DNA of 55,832 nt from NCBI RefSeq assembly GCF_009857475.1, contig NZ_WWCJ01000003.1, forward strand, positions 1-55,832, read 5' to 3'. The position numbers and the translations under genes are program-made. Shown in pieces: positions 1 to 9,162 of the stretch. Every line of letters begins with the position of its first letter. Positions within the stretch are counted from its first letter, which is position 1. Under the pieces are notes generated by a model. The model saw nothing but the letters and a program-made list of their open reading frames with translations. It made no database searches and was not told the origin of the DNA. This DNA comes from Pseudoduganella guangdongensis. Lineage in GTDB: Bacteria; Pseudomonadota; Gammaproteobacteria; Burkholderiales; Burkholderiaceae_D.

Positions 1-79
1 ATTCGGGGTCAGGTCTGACAATCGGACAATCTATGCGCTTCGCGCATAGATTGTCCGATTGTCAGACCTGACCCCGAAT
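1..79. repeat. Perfect 38-bp-arm palindrome of the GGGTCAGGTCTGAC family
   Basis: The first 79 bases are one hairpin: a 38-base arm, a 3-base loop (TTC) and its exact reverse complement. The arm begins with ATTCGGGGTCAGGTCTGACA, which recurs at 982-1071. The right arm abuts the stop codon of the next gene. The element may extend further left, outside the window. Its function is unknown; a REP-like mobile palindrome and a transcription terminator are both possible. Confidence 0.9.
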
Positions 80-946
80 CTATTTAAACCACAGCTCGCT
101 GCGCTGGAGCGGAGTCTCCGGCGGCAACGAGGGGTTTGGCAGGTCGATGATGCGCCGTTTTCCGATTTGGGCCCGCGCCACCAGCGGGCCTTTGTGTTTC
201 TGGAACAGGGCGGCCAGGCTGCCATCCTTCACCATCATCTCCATGCCGATGCGGATGCGCTGTGCCAGCTTGTCGCCTTCGGCGTCGCGCCGCACGAAGA
301 AGTAGCGCGGCAAAGGGTAGCGCAGCATCAGCGTCGGTTCGATCGCGATGCCGGGATGTAGTTTGCGGTTGGCGTCGTATTCGCGCGGCGCCTCATCCAG
401 CGCGCGCGGGAAGAAGTCGAAGCGCCCCGCCACGAGCATGCCCAGCAGGCTGCCGGGACGCGGCGTTTCCACCACGCTGATGCCGGCGGCGGCCAGCACT
501 TCGGTATCCACCCAGCCCTTGCCCTGGCCGGCGCTCAAGCGCTTCAGGTCGGCCAGGTTACGCATGGCGGCAAAGCGCGGCAGGTCGGCCTTGCGCACCA
601 GGAGCAGGCGCATGCCCATCAGGCCGCGGTCGATCGGTATGCGGATCGGTTGGAAACGGGATTCGAGTTCGCGGTCGCTGGCGCGCGCGATGACGTTGAT
701 GCGGCCGCCCGGCATGGCCAGTTCCTGCAGCATGCGGGGGATGGAGAACGGCTCGCGCGATGGGCTGATGGAGTAGGGGCCATGGCTGGCGGAGGTGCGT
801 TCCAGCGCCGCCTGCAGCACGAGCCAGTCGAACTCGTTGCGGCTATCGACGACCGCGAAGTACTGGGGGAACACCAACTCCGAGTTAGCCGCGCGCAGGT
901 TAGAGCAGATACAACATAGTACAAGCAGCAACAGTCGTCGGATCAT
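80..946 (-). CDS. Periplasmic substrate-binding-like protein (SBP_bac_3-type)
   Basis: The protein has 288 residues. Residues 1-19 form a Sec signal peptide (MIRR, then a leucine/valine-rich core ending in a small-residue site near LRAA). The mature part resembles the amino-acid-type solute-binding fold used by many stand-alone proteins in Oxalobacteraceae: a ligand loop with a GLMGMRLLLVRK stretch near residue 108 and a C-terminal part with MVKDGSLAALFQKH, typical of such binding proteins. No permease partner of the polar amino-acid class is present, so a role in sensing or an orphan binding function is as likely as transport. It lies downstream of, and on the same strand as, the nucleoside permease genes, but palindromes sit at both its ends, so co-transcription is uncertain. 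The ligand cannot be predicted. Confidence 0.7.
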   Translation of the reverse strand: MIRRLLLLVLCCICSNLRAANSELVFPQYFAVVDSRNEFDWLVLQAALERTSASHGPYSISPSREPFSIPRMLQELAMPGGRINVIARASDRELESRFQPIRIPIDRGLMGMRLLLVRKADLPRFAAMRNLADLKRLSAGQGKGWVDTEVLAAAGISVVETPRPGSLLGMLVAGRFDFFPRALDEAPREYDANRKLHPGIAIEPTLMLRYPLPRYFFVRRDAEGDKLAQRIRIGMEMMVKDGSLAALFQKHKGPLVARAQIGKRRIIDLPNPSLPPETPLQRSELWFK

Positions 947-981
947 GGCGGCGCTCCCCAGTCACCTTGCAATATAAAACA

Positions 982-1071
982 AAATTCGGGGTCAGGTCTG
1001 ACAATCGGACATTTTGCGTAGCAAAACCGGTCGGCCGTCCCGTCCGATTGTCAGACCTGACCCCGAATTTT
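982..1071. repeat. Palindrome of the GGGTCAGGTCTGAC family, 29-bp arms
   Basis: The arm at 982-1010 and its exact reverse complement at 1042-1070 flank a 31-base loop. The outer 27 bases match the arm of the palindrome at 1-79. It fills the gap between the permease stop (1072) and the start of the binding-protein-like gene (946). An A run on the left and a T run on the right would let it act as a terminator in either direction. Confidence 0.9.
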
Positions 1072-2043
1072 TTAGCGCGACTTGACGAACGGTACGCCGA
1101 TGGCTTTTGGCGCCACCGACTTGGCCATCAGGCCGGCCAGTACGATCACGGTCACCACGTACGGCACCATCTGGATCAGGGCGCCTGGGATGCGGCCGAT
1201 CACCGGCAGGTCGACGCCTTCCAGCTGGATCTGCACGGCGCCGAAGAAACCGAACATCAGGCAGCCGAGGAAGGTGTAGACCGGGCGCCAGTTGCCGAAC
1301 ACCATGGCGGTCAGCGCCAGGTAGCCGGCGCCGGCGGACATGTCGCGCAGGAAGAAGCCCGATTGCACAATGGCCAGGTAGGCGCCCGAGAACGAGCACA
1401 GGGTGCCGGCGATCAGCATGGCGGCGTAGCGGGTGCGTTCCACGGAGACGCCGGCGGCGTCGGCGGCGTGCGGGTTTTCGCCGCAGGCGCGCAGGCGCAG
1501 GCCGAAGCGCGAGTGGTACAGGAACCAGTGCACCAGCGGTACCAGGATGAAGGCCAGGTAGACCAGCACCGAGTGGCCGCCAATCAGCTTGGTGTAGAAC
1601 CAGCCGAGGAAGGGAATGTGTTCGACGGCGGCGCTGCCCGGCAGCACCACGTCGAACAGGCGCGCTTCGCCCAGGTCGGGGGTGCGGCCGCCTTGCTGGA
1701 AGAAGTATTGCGCGACCACGAAGGTCAGGCCGCTCATGGCGATGTTGATGGCGATGCCGCCGACCAGCTGGTTGCCCTTCTGGGTGATGGCGACGAAGCC
1801 TTGCAGCATGGCCAGCGCGACGGAGACGCCCATGCCGGCCAGGATGCCGAGCCATGGGTTCTTGGTGGCGAAGGCGACGGCGGCGGAGACGAAGGCGGAG
1901 GCCAGGATCTTGCCTTCCAGGCCGATGTCGATCACGCCGGAGCGTTCCGCGAACAGGCCGGCCATGGCGGCGAAAATCAGCACCGGCGCGTTGCGCACGG
2001 TGGAGACGAGGATGGAGCCCAGGTGGAGATCTTCGAAAATCAT
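1072..2043 (-). CDS. Nucleoside ABC transporter, inner-membrane permease (BmpD / YufQ type)
   Basis: This 323-residue polytopic protein belongs to the BPD_transp_2 family, which includes ribose and nucleoside permeases. About eight to nine hydrophobic segments are visible, from residue 12 (SILVSTVRNAPVLIF) to the C-terminal stretch near residue 300. The motif GLEGKILASAF near residue 42 and the EAA-like GENPHAADAAGVSVERTRY near residues 189-207 are typical of the second permease of BMP-type nucleoside importers. It is the last of four transporter genes on this strand, starting 4 bases after the stop of the other permease, so the two are translationally close. It would form a heterodimeric channel with that permease. 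Confidence 0.93.
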   Translation of the reverse strand: MIFEDLHLGSILVSTVRNAPVLIFAAMAGLFAERSGVIDIGLEGKILASAFVSAAVAFATKNPWLGILAGMGVSVALAMLQGFVAITQKGNQLVGGIAINIAMSGLTFVVAQYFFQQGGRTPDLGEARLFDVVLPGSAAVEHIPFLGWFYTKLIGGHSVLVYLAFILVPLVHWFLYHSRFGLRLRACGENPHAADAAGVSVERTRYAAMLIAGTLCSFSGAYLAIVQSGFFLRDMSAGAGYLALTAMVFGNWRPVYTFLGCLMFGFFGAVQIQLEGVDLPVIGRIPGALIQMVPYVVTVIVLAGLMAKSVAPKAIGVPFVKSR

Positions 2044-2047
2044 GGTC

Positions 2048-3130
2048 TTAACCTTTGCGTGCTTTGAGCAGCTTGATGAGGACTGGGGCGTACAGGTATT
2101 CCATGGCGCCGCAGAACAAGATGATCAAGCCCTGGATGAAGATGAAGGTTTCGGTCGGGATGTTCGGTTTTTCCAGCGACAGGTCGAAGCCGCCCTGGGT
2201 CAGGGCGCCGAACAGGATGGCCGACAGCAGGATGCCGACCGGGTGCTGGCGGCCCATCAGCGCAATGGCGATGCCGACAAAGCCGGCGCCGCCGACGAAG
2301 TTGAGCGACAGGTAGTGGGTCGAGCCCATGATGGAGTTGACCGCACCCAAGCCGGCCAGCGCGCCGGAAATCAGCATGACAATGATGATCATGGCGCTGA
2401 TCTTCACGCCGGCGTAGTGCGCGGCGTGCTGGTTCAGGCCCAGCGCGCGCACCTTGTAGCCCCAGGCGGAGCGGTTCATCACCACGCCGTACACCACCAG
2501 GGCGATGAGGGCGAGGAAGAAGCTGATATTCAGCGGGGTTTCGCCCAGCACGGGGAACCAGTCGTTCAGGCGAGGCATCTCCGCCGCGGCCGAGAACACG
2601 CGCGAGGCGGTGTTCTGTTCGCCCGGCGGGATCAGGTACTTGACGATCACGAAGTTCATCAGCGAGGCGCAGATGAAGTTGAACATGATGGTGGTGACCA
2701 CGATGTGCGAGCCGCGTTTGGCCTGCAGGTAGCCGGGGACGAAGGCCCACAGGCCGCCGAACAGGGCGGCGCCGAGCATGCCGACCGGGATCAGCAGGAA
2801 CCAGGGCAGGGAGGCGTCGAACGCCAGCAGGGCCAGGGTCAGGCCCAGGCCGCCGAAGTACATCTGGCCTTCGGCGCCGATGTTGAACAGGCCGGCCTGC
2901 ATCGCGATCGATACGGCCAGGCCGGTGAAGACCAGGGTCGAGGCGTAGAACAGGGTGTAGCTCAAACCTTCCGGGTTGATGATCGCGCTGTTGATCAGGA
3001 TGTGCATCGACTCCAGCGGGTCTTCGCCCATCAGGTGGATGGCAAGCGCGGCCACCAGCATGGCGGACAGCAGGTTGAGGATGGGCAGGACAAAGCCGGT
3101 TGCCCAGCGTGGCAGATCGTTAGTGGTCAT
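2048..3130 (-). CDS. Nucleoside ABC transporter, inner-membrane permease (YufP type)
   Basis: The product has 360 residues. The start at 3130 (MTTNDLPRW) was chosen over an in-frame ATG 31 codons upstream because it follows the ATPase stop by 2 bases and the upstream extension is basic and non-homologous. BPD_transp_2 features are clear: transmembrane segments from residue 15, the FNIGAEGQMYFGGLG motif near residue 87 and an EAA loop (ALGLNQHAAHYAGVKISAM) near residue 214. It is longer than its partner, as usual for the first permease of this transporter class. Its neighbours are the ATPase upstream and the second permease downstream, in one operon. Confidence 0.93.
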   Translation of the reverse strand: MTTNDLPRWATGFVLPILNLLSAMLVAALAIHLMGEDPLESMHILINSAIINPEGLSYTLFYASTLVFTGLAVSIAMQAGLFNIGAEGQMYFGGLGLTLALLAFDASLPWFLLIPVGMLGAALFGGLWAFVPGYLQAKRGSHIVVTTIMFNFICASLMNFVIVKYLIPPGEQNTASRVFSAAAEMPRLNDWFPVLGETPLNISFFLALIALVVYGVVMNRSAWGYKVRALGLNQHAAHYAGVKISAMIIIVMLISGALAGLGAVNSIMGSTHYLSLNFVGGAGFVGIAIALMGRQHPVGILLSAILFGALTQGGFDLSLEKPNIPTETFIFIQGLIILFCGAMEYLYAPVLIKLLKARKG

Positions 3131-3132
3131 GG

Positions 3133-4662
<1,530 letters not shown>

Positions 4663-4690
4663 AAGGATTTTTCGGTCTTATTTACTGAAA

Positions 4691-4723
4691 AACGCGCCGG
4701 ACGGGATATCCCGTCGGCGCGTT
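4691..4723 (-). terminator. Intrinsic terminator / attenuator between binding-protein and ATPase genes
   Basis: The hairpin has arms AACGCGCCG/CGGCGCGTT stacked on ACGGG/CCCGT, one bulged G and an ATAT loop. Read on the minus strand, it is followed by a T run (revcomp of GAAAAA at 4687-4691). It lies 21 bases after the binding-protein stop and 29 before the ATPase start, so partial termination would give more binding protein than membrane components, as is common for ABC operons. Confidence 0.8.
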
Positions 4724-4743
4724 CTTTTTAATGGAACTGCTTG

Positions 4744-5742
4744 TTAGGCCGGGCAGGCGGCATTGGTGGTGCGGATATCGATGACTTTGGTCTTGCCGTC
4801 AATGATGTCCTTACGCGCGCCCAATACTTTCTTTTCGATCTCTGGGGTAATCAATTTGCGGTTGTGCGCGTCCAGCGCCCAATCCACGCCGCCTTCCTTC
4901 AGGCCCTTGGCGGTCACGCCGGCCTTCCAGGTGCCGTTCTTCATCTGCATGAAGGAGTCGTACACGGCGTTATCCACGCGCTTGACCATGGAGGTCAGCA
5001 CGGAGCCCGGGTACAGGTGGTTCTGGTTGGAATCGACGCCGATCGACAGCTTGCCTTTTTCCTTGGCGGTCTGCAGGGTGCCCATGCCGGAACCGCCGGC
5101 CACCGCGAACACCACGTCCACGCCACGGTCGAACTGCGCGCGCGCCAGCTCACCACCCTTGGCCGGATCGTTCCAGGCGGCGGAGGTGGTGCCGACCATG
5201 TTCGAGATCACTTCGGATTTCTTGTCGACCGACTTGGCGCCCTGGGCATAGCCGCAGGCGAAAGTGCGGATCAGCGGAATGTCGATGCCCCCGATGAAGC
5301 CCAGTTTCTTGGTCTTGGAGGCCATGGCAGCGGCCACACCCACCAGGTAGGAACCTTCTTCTTCCTTGAACGTCACGGAATTGACGTTATTACCTTGGGC
5401 TACGCCGTCAATCAGCACGAACTTCACGTTCGGGAATTCTTTTGCGACTTTCTGCACCGCCTGGGTCTGGGCGAAGCCGATGGCGGCGATCAGGTCCAGC
5501 TTTTTACGTGCCAGGCCGCGCATCACCTGCTCTGCCTGGGTGTCGCTGCTCGCCTGGACTTCAATGTACTTAATACCGGTGTCCTTCTTGAAGCGCTCGG
5601 CGCCTTCGAATGCGGACTGGTTGAACGACTTGTCGAACTTGCCGCCGGCGTCGTACACGATGCCCAGCTTCGGATCAGCCGCGTTCGCGCTGGCTGCAAC
5701 CGCAACTGCGGCGATCATCATGCTAAGTTGTTTGATTTTCAT
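4744..5742 (-). CDS. BMP-family nucleoside-binding periplasmic protein
   Basis: The protein has 332 residues. The start at 5742 (MKIKQLSMM) was preferred because it gives a clean Sec signal peptide ending ANA|ADPKLG and has a GGAG ribosome-binding site; an upstream in-frame ATG adds 26 unlikely residues. No lipobox Cys is present, so the mature protein should be freely periplasmic. Family marks are LGIVYDAGGKFDKSFNQSAFEGAERF after the signal peptide, IAAIGFAQTQAVQKVAKEFPNVKFVLIDG in the middle (quoted here in part of the domain only) and VDVVFAVAGGSGMG near residue 200. BMP/PnrA/Med proteins bind purine or pyrimidine nucleosides. It is the first gene of the transporter operon, read from a promoter element shared with the purine-nucleoside phosphorylase gene. 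Confidence 0.94.
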   Translation of the reverse strand: MKIKQLSMMIAAVAVAASANAADPKLGIVYDAGGKFDKSFNQSAFEGAERFKKDTGIKYIEVQASSDTQAEQVMRGLARKKLDLIAAIGFAQTQAVQKVAKEFPNVKFVLIDGVAQGNNVNSVTFKEEEGSYLVGVAAAMASKTKKLGFIGGIDIPLIRTFACGYAQGAKSVDKKSEVISNMVGTTSAAWNDPAKGGELARAQFDRGVDVVFAVAGGSGMGTLQTAKEKGKLSIGVDSNQNHLYPGSVLTSMVKRVDNAVYDSFMQMKNGTWKAGVTAKGLKEGGVDWALDAHNRKLITPEIEKKVLGARKDIIDGKTKVIDIRTTNAACPA

Positions 5743-5955
5743 GTAAGGGCTCCGTGGAAGTTCGATATTGTATATTTTTATGGAGTGCCTCGGACGCTTT
5801 TTCGCGCCAAAGCAAGCCACGGCACCATGTAGCTTGCCAACAACATACTAATGCAAATTTTCACTATGTACCCTTGATTAATTCTTGGGCACGTAATCAA
5901 ACTGCAAACACGCATTCGTCTGGCTGAATCCGCTTCTCAGGGCATGGATTCGTGG
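5743..5955 (-). promoter_or_regulatory. Long 5' leader of the nucleoside transporter operon with two hairpins
   Basis: If transcription starts about 7 bases after the -10 at 5962-5967, the leader is roughly 213 bases. Two stems are visible: TTGATTA/TAATCAA (5874-5880 with 5894-5900) and a 9-bp stem GCAAGCCAC/GTAGCTTGC (5812-5820 with 5829-5837; one G-U pair). I do not recognise a known riboswitch class. The remainder of the 390-base gap to the TonB receptor (6018-6132) is AT-rich and holds that gene's own promoter, which I could not place with confidence. Confidence 0.4.
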
Positions 5956-5961
5956 TTCGTT

Positions 5962-6017
5962 ACTATGCAACAGGCGCTATATGTATGGCAAATACGTTTT
6001 TACTTGCTTATTTATAT
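5962..6017 (-). promoter_or_regulatory. Promoter element of the nucleoside transporter operon (copy 1 of a shared 56-bp block)
   Basis: Read on the minus strand: AT-rich ATATAAATAA, 12 bases, then GTATTTGCCATACATATA, with -35 TTGCCA, an 18-base spacer and -10 CATAGT. The same block with the same internal spacing precedes the purine-nucleoside phosphorylase gene (14143-14198). Eighteen contiguous bases are identical (plus-strand 5978-5995 against 14165-14182), and ATATAAATAA and GCATAGT also coincide. This is direct sequence evidence for co-regulation; the regulator is unknown. Confidence 0.7.
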
Positions 6018-6132
6018 CCAGTGCAACTAAATAACACTTGATTCGAAAGCAACTTCGCTTCAATCCTTTCGTGCTAGCATCCGCGCCATTGCAACATTCC
6101 GTTACTTTTCTCTAAAGATAGGAACATTGGGT

Positions 6133-8382
6133 ATGGATAAACGCCTCAAGCATTCCCTGATCGCTCTGGCCGTCGCCGGTGCATTTCCCCTCCACTCCGT
6201 TAGCGCCCAGGAAGCGCAGCAGCCAGCTGAAGAAGTAAAACAGCCCGGCCAGCTGGAAACCGTGATCGTTACCGCCCAGCGCCGCGCCGAGAACATCAAG
6301 GATGTGCCGATGGCAATTGCCACCGTGAAAGGCGAGAAGCTGGACGTGCTGACCTCCGGCGGCCAGGACATCCGTTTCCTGAACGGCCGTTCGCCTTCCG
6401 TGTCGGTTGAGTCCGATTACGGCCGTACTTTCCCGCGTTTCTATATCCGTGGTCTGGGTAACACCGACTTCGACCTGAACGCCTCCCAGCCAGTGGGCCT
6501 GGTAATGGACGATATCGTGATGGAAAACCCGATGCTGAAGGGTTTCCCGGTGTTCGACGTGGACCAGATCGAAGTGCTGCGCGGCCCGCAAGGCACCCTG
6601 TTCGGCCGTAACTCGCCGGCTGGCGTGATCAAGTTCGACTCCGCCAAGCCAGTGCTCGGCAAGACCGAGGGCTATGCCAACATCGGTTTCGGCAAGGAAG
6701 GCATGCGCAACCTGGAAGGCGCCTTCAACCTGCCCGTGAATGACACCCTGGCGTTCCGCTTCTCCGCCCAGAGCCAGCACCGCGACGACCGCGTGCACAA
6801 TCCACGCCCGACCGGCACCCAGGACTTCGAAGGCTATGACGATCACGCCGTGCGCCTGCAAGCGCTGGTCAAGCCTAGCAAGGATTTCTCGGCGCTGTTC
6901 AATATCCACGCCCGCAATATGGATACCACCGCGACGCTGTTCCGCGCCAATATCCTGAAAAAAGGCACCAATGAACTGGTGGACGGCTTCGATTACTACT
7001 CCTACCCGAGCGACGGTTTCAACAACCAGTGGCTGAAGACCCGCGGCGGCAGCATCCGCCTGCGCTGGGACCTGCCAAACGTGACCCTGCATTCGATTAC
7101 CGGCTACGAAAAACTGGACCTGTACAGCCGCGCCGACGTGGATGGCGGCTATGGTGCTGACTTCAACCCGCCGGTGGGCCCATTCGGCGGTATCCCGTTC
7201 CCGCTGGAGACGGCTGACCTGATGCCGAACCACCGTCAGTTCACGCAGGAGTTCCGTGCTGAATCGAACGGCAAGGGTCCTCTGCAGTGGATCGGCGGCC
7301 TGTTCTTCTTCAACGAGAACATCCAGATCGATTCGATCAGCTTCAATACCTTCAATAACAGCTCGCTGAACCCGGAGTACACGCAGCAGTTCCAGGACGC
7401 GCGTTCCTGGGCCGCCTTCGGTACCTTGAATTACGCGGTCAGCAACGACTTCAAGATGCGTGCCGGCCTGCGCTACACGACCGACAAGAAGGACTTCATT
7501 GCGCAGCGTATTGAACCGAACAAGCCTGTCTGGCGCCAGACCCTGGCCGATACGTCGCACAACGTGAGCTGGGACCTGAGCGGCACTTACACCCTGGATA
7601 AGGACATCAACCTGTTCGGCCGCATCGCGACCGGTTACCGCGCGCCCTCCATGCAGGGCCGCCTGTACGGCATCGGCGACATGCCAACCATGGCCAAGGC
7701 CGAGAAGGCGCTGTCCTACGAGTTCGGCGTGAAGGCTGACCTGATGAACCGCCGCGCACGCGCTTCGCTGACTTTCTTCCGTTACGACATGGATGACAAG
7801 CAGCTGACCGCAGGCAGCGGCGCCGTCAACATGAACCGCCTGATCAACGCCGACAAGGTGACCGGCCAGGGCGTGGAGCTGGACCTGCAGGCCAACCTGG
7901 GCTACGGTTTCAGCGGCACCTTCGGCAGCAGCTACAACGACACCGAAATCAAGGATGCGAAAGTCTTCGATTCCAATTGCGGCGGCGGCTTCAAGATTTG
8001 CACCGTGCTCGATCCGCAAGGCCCATTCCCGCTGACCGCCAGCCTGAATGGCAACGACCTGCCGCGCGCACCGCGCTGGCAGCATAACTTCAGCCTGAAG
8101 TACAGCACCGCTGTCGGTAACGGCGAGTTGTATGCCTACACCGACTGGGCTTACCGCAGCACCTACAACTTCTTCCTGTACGAAGCGGTTGAGTACAAGG
8201 CCAAGTCCCTGCTGGAAGGCGGCCTGCGCATTGGCTACAAGTGGGATAACTACGAAATCGCCGCATACGGCCGCAACATCACCAACCGTATCCAGGCCCT
8301 GGGCGCGATTTCGATCAACAACCTGACCGGTATCGTGAACGAGCCACGCACTTACGGCGTGCAGTTCAAGGCTACCTTCTGA
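6133..8382 (+). CDS. TonB-dependent outer-membrane receptor, candidate nucleoside importer
   Basis: The protein has 749 residues. Start ATG 6133 lies 10 bases after AGGA; a TTG two codons upstream is too close to it. Residues 1-26 are a signal peptide (HSVSAQ). The plug domain begins near residue 42 (ETVIVTAQRRAENIKDVPMAI) and includes QIEVLRGPQGTLFGRNSPAGVI near residue 147, the classic plug signature. The rest forms a 22-strand barrel and ends in aromatic FKATF, the usual outer-membrane insertion signal. It is of the CirA/FepA-like group common in oligotrophic proteobacteria. The ligand is inferred only from context: it is divergent from the BMP nucleoside ABC operon. An unrelated ligand remains possible. 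Confidence 0.9.
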   Translation: MDKRLKHSLIALAVAGAFPLHSVSAQEAQQPAEEVKQPGQLETVIVTAQRRAENIKDVPMAIATVKGEKLDVLTSGGQDIRFLNGRSPSVSVESDYGRTFPRFYIRGLGNTDFDLNASQPVGLVMDDIVMENPMLKGFPVFDVDQIEVLRGPQGTLFGRNSPAGVIKFDSAKPVLGKTEGYANIGFGKEGMRNLEGAFNLPVNDTLAFRFSAQSQHRDDRVHNPRPTGTQDFEGYDDHAVRLQALVKPSKDFSALFNIHARNMDTTATLFRANILKKGTNELVDGFDYYSYPSDGFNNQWLKTRGGSIRLRWDLPNVTLHSITGYEKLDLYSRADVDGGYGADFNPPVGPFGGIPFPLETADLMPNHRQFTQEFRAESNGKGPLQWIGGLFFFNENIQIDSISFNTFNNSSLNPEYTQQFQDARSWAAFGTLNYAVSNDFKMRAGLRYTTDKKDFIAQRIEPNKPVWRQTLADTSHNVSWDLSGTYTLDKDINLFGRIATGYRAPSMQGRLYGIGDMPTMAKAEKALSYEFGVKADLMNRRARASLTFFRYDMDDKQLTAGSGAVNMNRLINADKVTGQGVELDLQANLGYGFSGTFGSSYNDTEIKDAKVFDSNCGGGFKICTVLDPQGPFPLTASLNGNDLPRAPRWQHNFSLKYSTAVGNGELYAYTDWAYRSTYNFFLYEAVEYKAKSLLEGGLRIGYKWDNYEIAAYGRNITNRIQALGAISINNLTGIVNEPRTYGVQFKATF

Positions 8383-8405
8383 CCGATTCACACTCCCTGT
8401 GAACA

Positions 8406-8433
8406 ACGCGCACTTCGGTGCGCGTTTTTTTTT
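8406..8433 (+). terminator. Intrinsic terminator of the TonB receptor gene
   Basis: The perfect hairpin ACGCGCAC-TTCG-GTGCGCGT (8406-8425) is followed by nine T residues, 24 bases after the receptor stop. This is a textbook rho-independent terminator with a UUCG tetraloop. Confidence 0.95.
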
Positions 8434-8463
8434 GTATCATGGTGCCTCCTTGGGGGAGGGGTA

Positions 8464-9162
8464 ATGCAAACTGCTGTGAATATGTGGCCGCTGCTTGGCG
8501 TGGCCGTGATCGTGCTTGGTTTCCTGCTGCGGCTGCACCCGGTGCTGGTGGTCGTGGCGGCGTGCTTTACAACGGGCTTCGCGGCCTTGATGCCGGTGGA
8601 GGCGCTGCTTGCCTCGCTCGGCACGGCTTTCGTCAAAACGCGCAACCTGCCGATGATCTACCTGCTGCCGCTGGCCGCGATCGGGTTGCTGGAGCGTTTT
8701 GGCTTGCGCGAGCATGCGCAGGCGGCGATTTCGCGTGTGCGCTCGGCCACGGCGGGACGTTTGCTGATCGTCTACCTGTTCGTGCGTGAAACGTCGGCCG
8801 CCATGGGGCTGACTGCGCTGGGCGGCCACCCCTCGATGGTGCGGCCGGTGGTGGCGCCGATGGCGGAGGGCGCGGCGGAGGTGCAGCTTGCCGCGCAGGG
8901 CAAGACGCTTGGCGAGGAGCAGCGCTACCGCATTCGCGCCATGGCGGCGGCGACGGACAATGTCGGCCTGTTCTTCGGCGAGGATATATTTGTCGCCTTT
9001 GGCGCCATCGTACTGATGCAAACCGTGCTGCGCGCGGAGGGGATCGAAGTCGATCCGCTGCATATGGCGCTGTGGGGCATTCCTACTGCCATTTGCGCTT
9101 TCATCATCCACGCCTGGAACCTGAATCGGCTGGATCGCTACCTGCGCAGGAGCGTCGCATGA
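8464..9162 (+). CDS. DUF969 family membrane protein
   Basis: The protein has 232 residues and starts at an ATG 3 bases after a strong GGGGGAGGGG ribosome-binding site. Five or so hydrophobic segments are visible (residues 7-45, 65-78, 100-115, 170-190, 195-215). The stretch FVRETSAAMGLTALGGHPSMVRP near residues 99-121 is the conserved core I associate with DUF969. In many bacteria DUF969 and DUF979 are adjacent and cluster with pyroglutamyl-peptidase or 5-oxoprolinase genes, and together they have been proposed to form a 5-oxoproline (pyroglutamate) transporter. The gene overlaps the DUF979 gene by ATGA, implying coupled translation and probably a two-subunit membrane complex. Confidence 0.85.
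   Translation: MQTAVNMWPLLGVAVIVLGFLLRLHPVLVVVAACFTTGFAALMPVEALLASLGTAFVKTRNLPMIYLLPLAAIGLLERFGLREHAQAAISRVRSATAGRLLIVYLFVRETSAAMGLTALGGHPSMVRPVVAPMAEGAAEVQLAAQGKTLGEEQRYRIRAMAAATDNVGLFFGEDIFVAFGAIVLMQTVLRAEGIEVDPLHMALWGIPTAICAFIIHAWNLNRLDRYLRRSVA

Noticed and set aside
4744..5742. A lipoprotein form of the BMP binding protein, as in Gram-positive bacteria
   Set aside because: The signal peptide ends ANA|ADP with no lipobox Cys, so a soluble periplasmic form is expected.
6127..6132. TTG two codons upstream as the start of the TonB receptor
   Set aside because: It lies only 4 bases after the AGGA ribosome-binding site, too close; the ATG at 6133 has suitable spacing and gives a standard signal peptide.
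6112..8406. A 764-codon open frame opposite the TonB receptor gene
   Set aside because: The plus-strand protein has a signal peptide, plug motif and a final Phe; the minus frame has no recognisable domain and reads through both the receptor ends.
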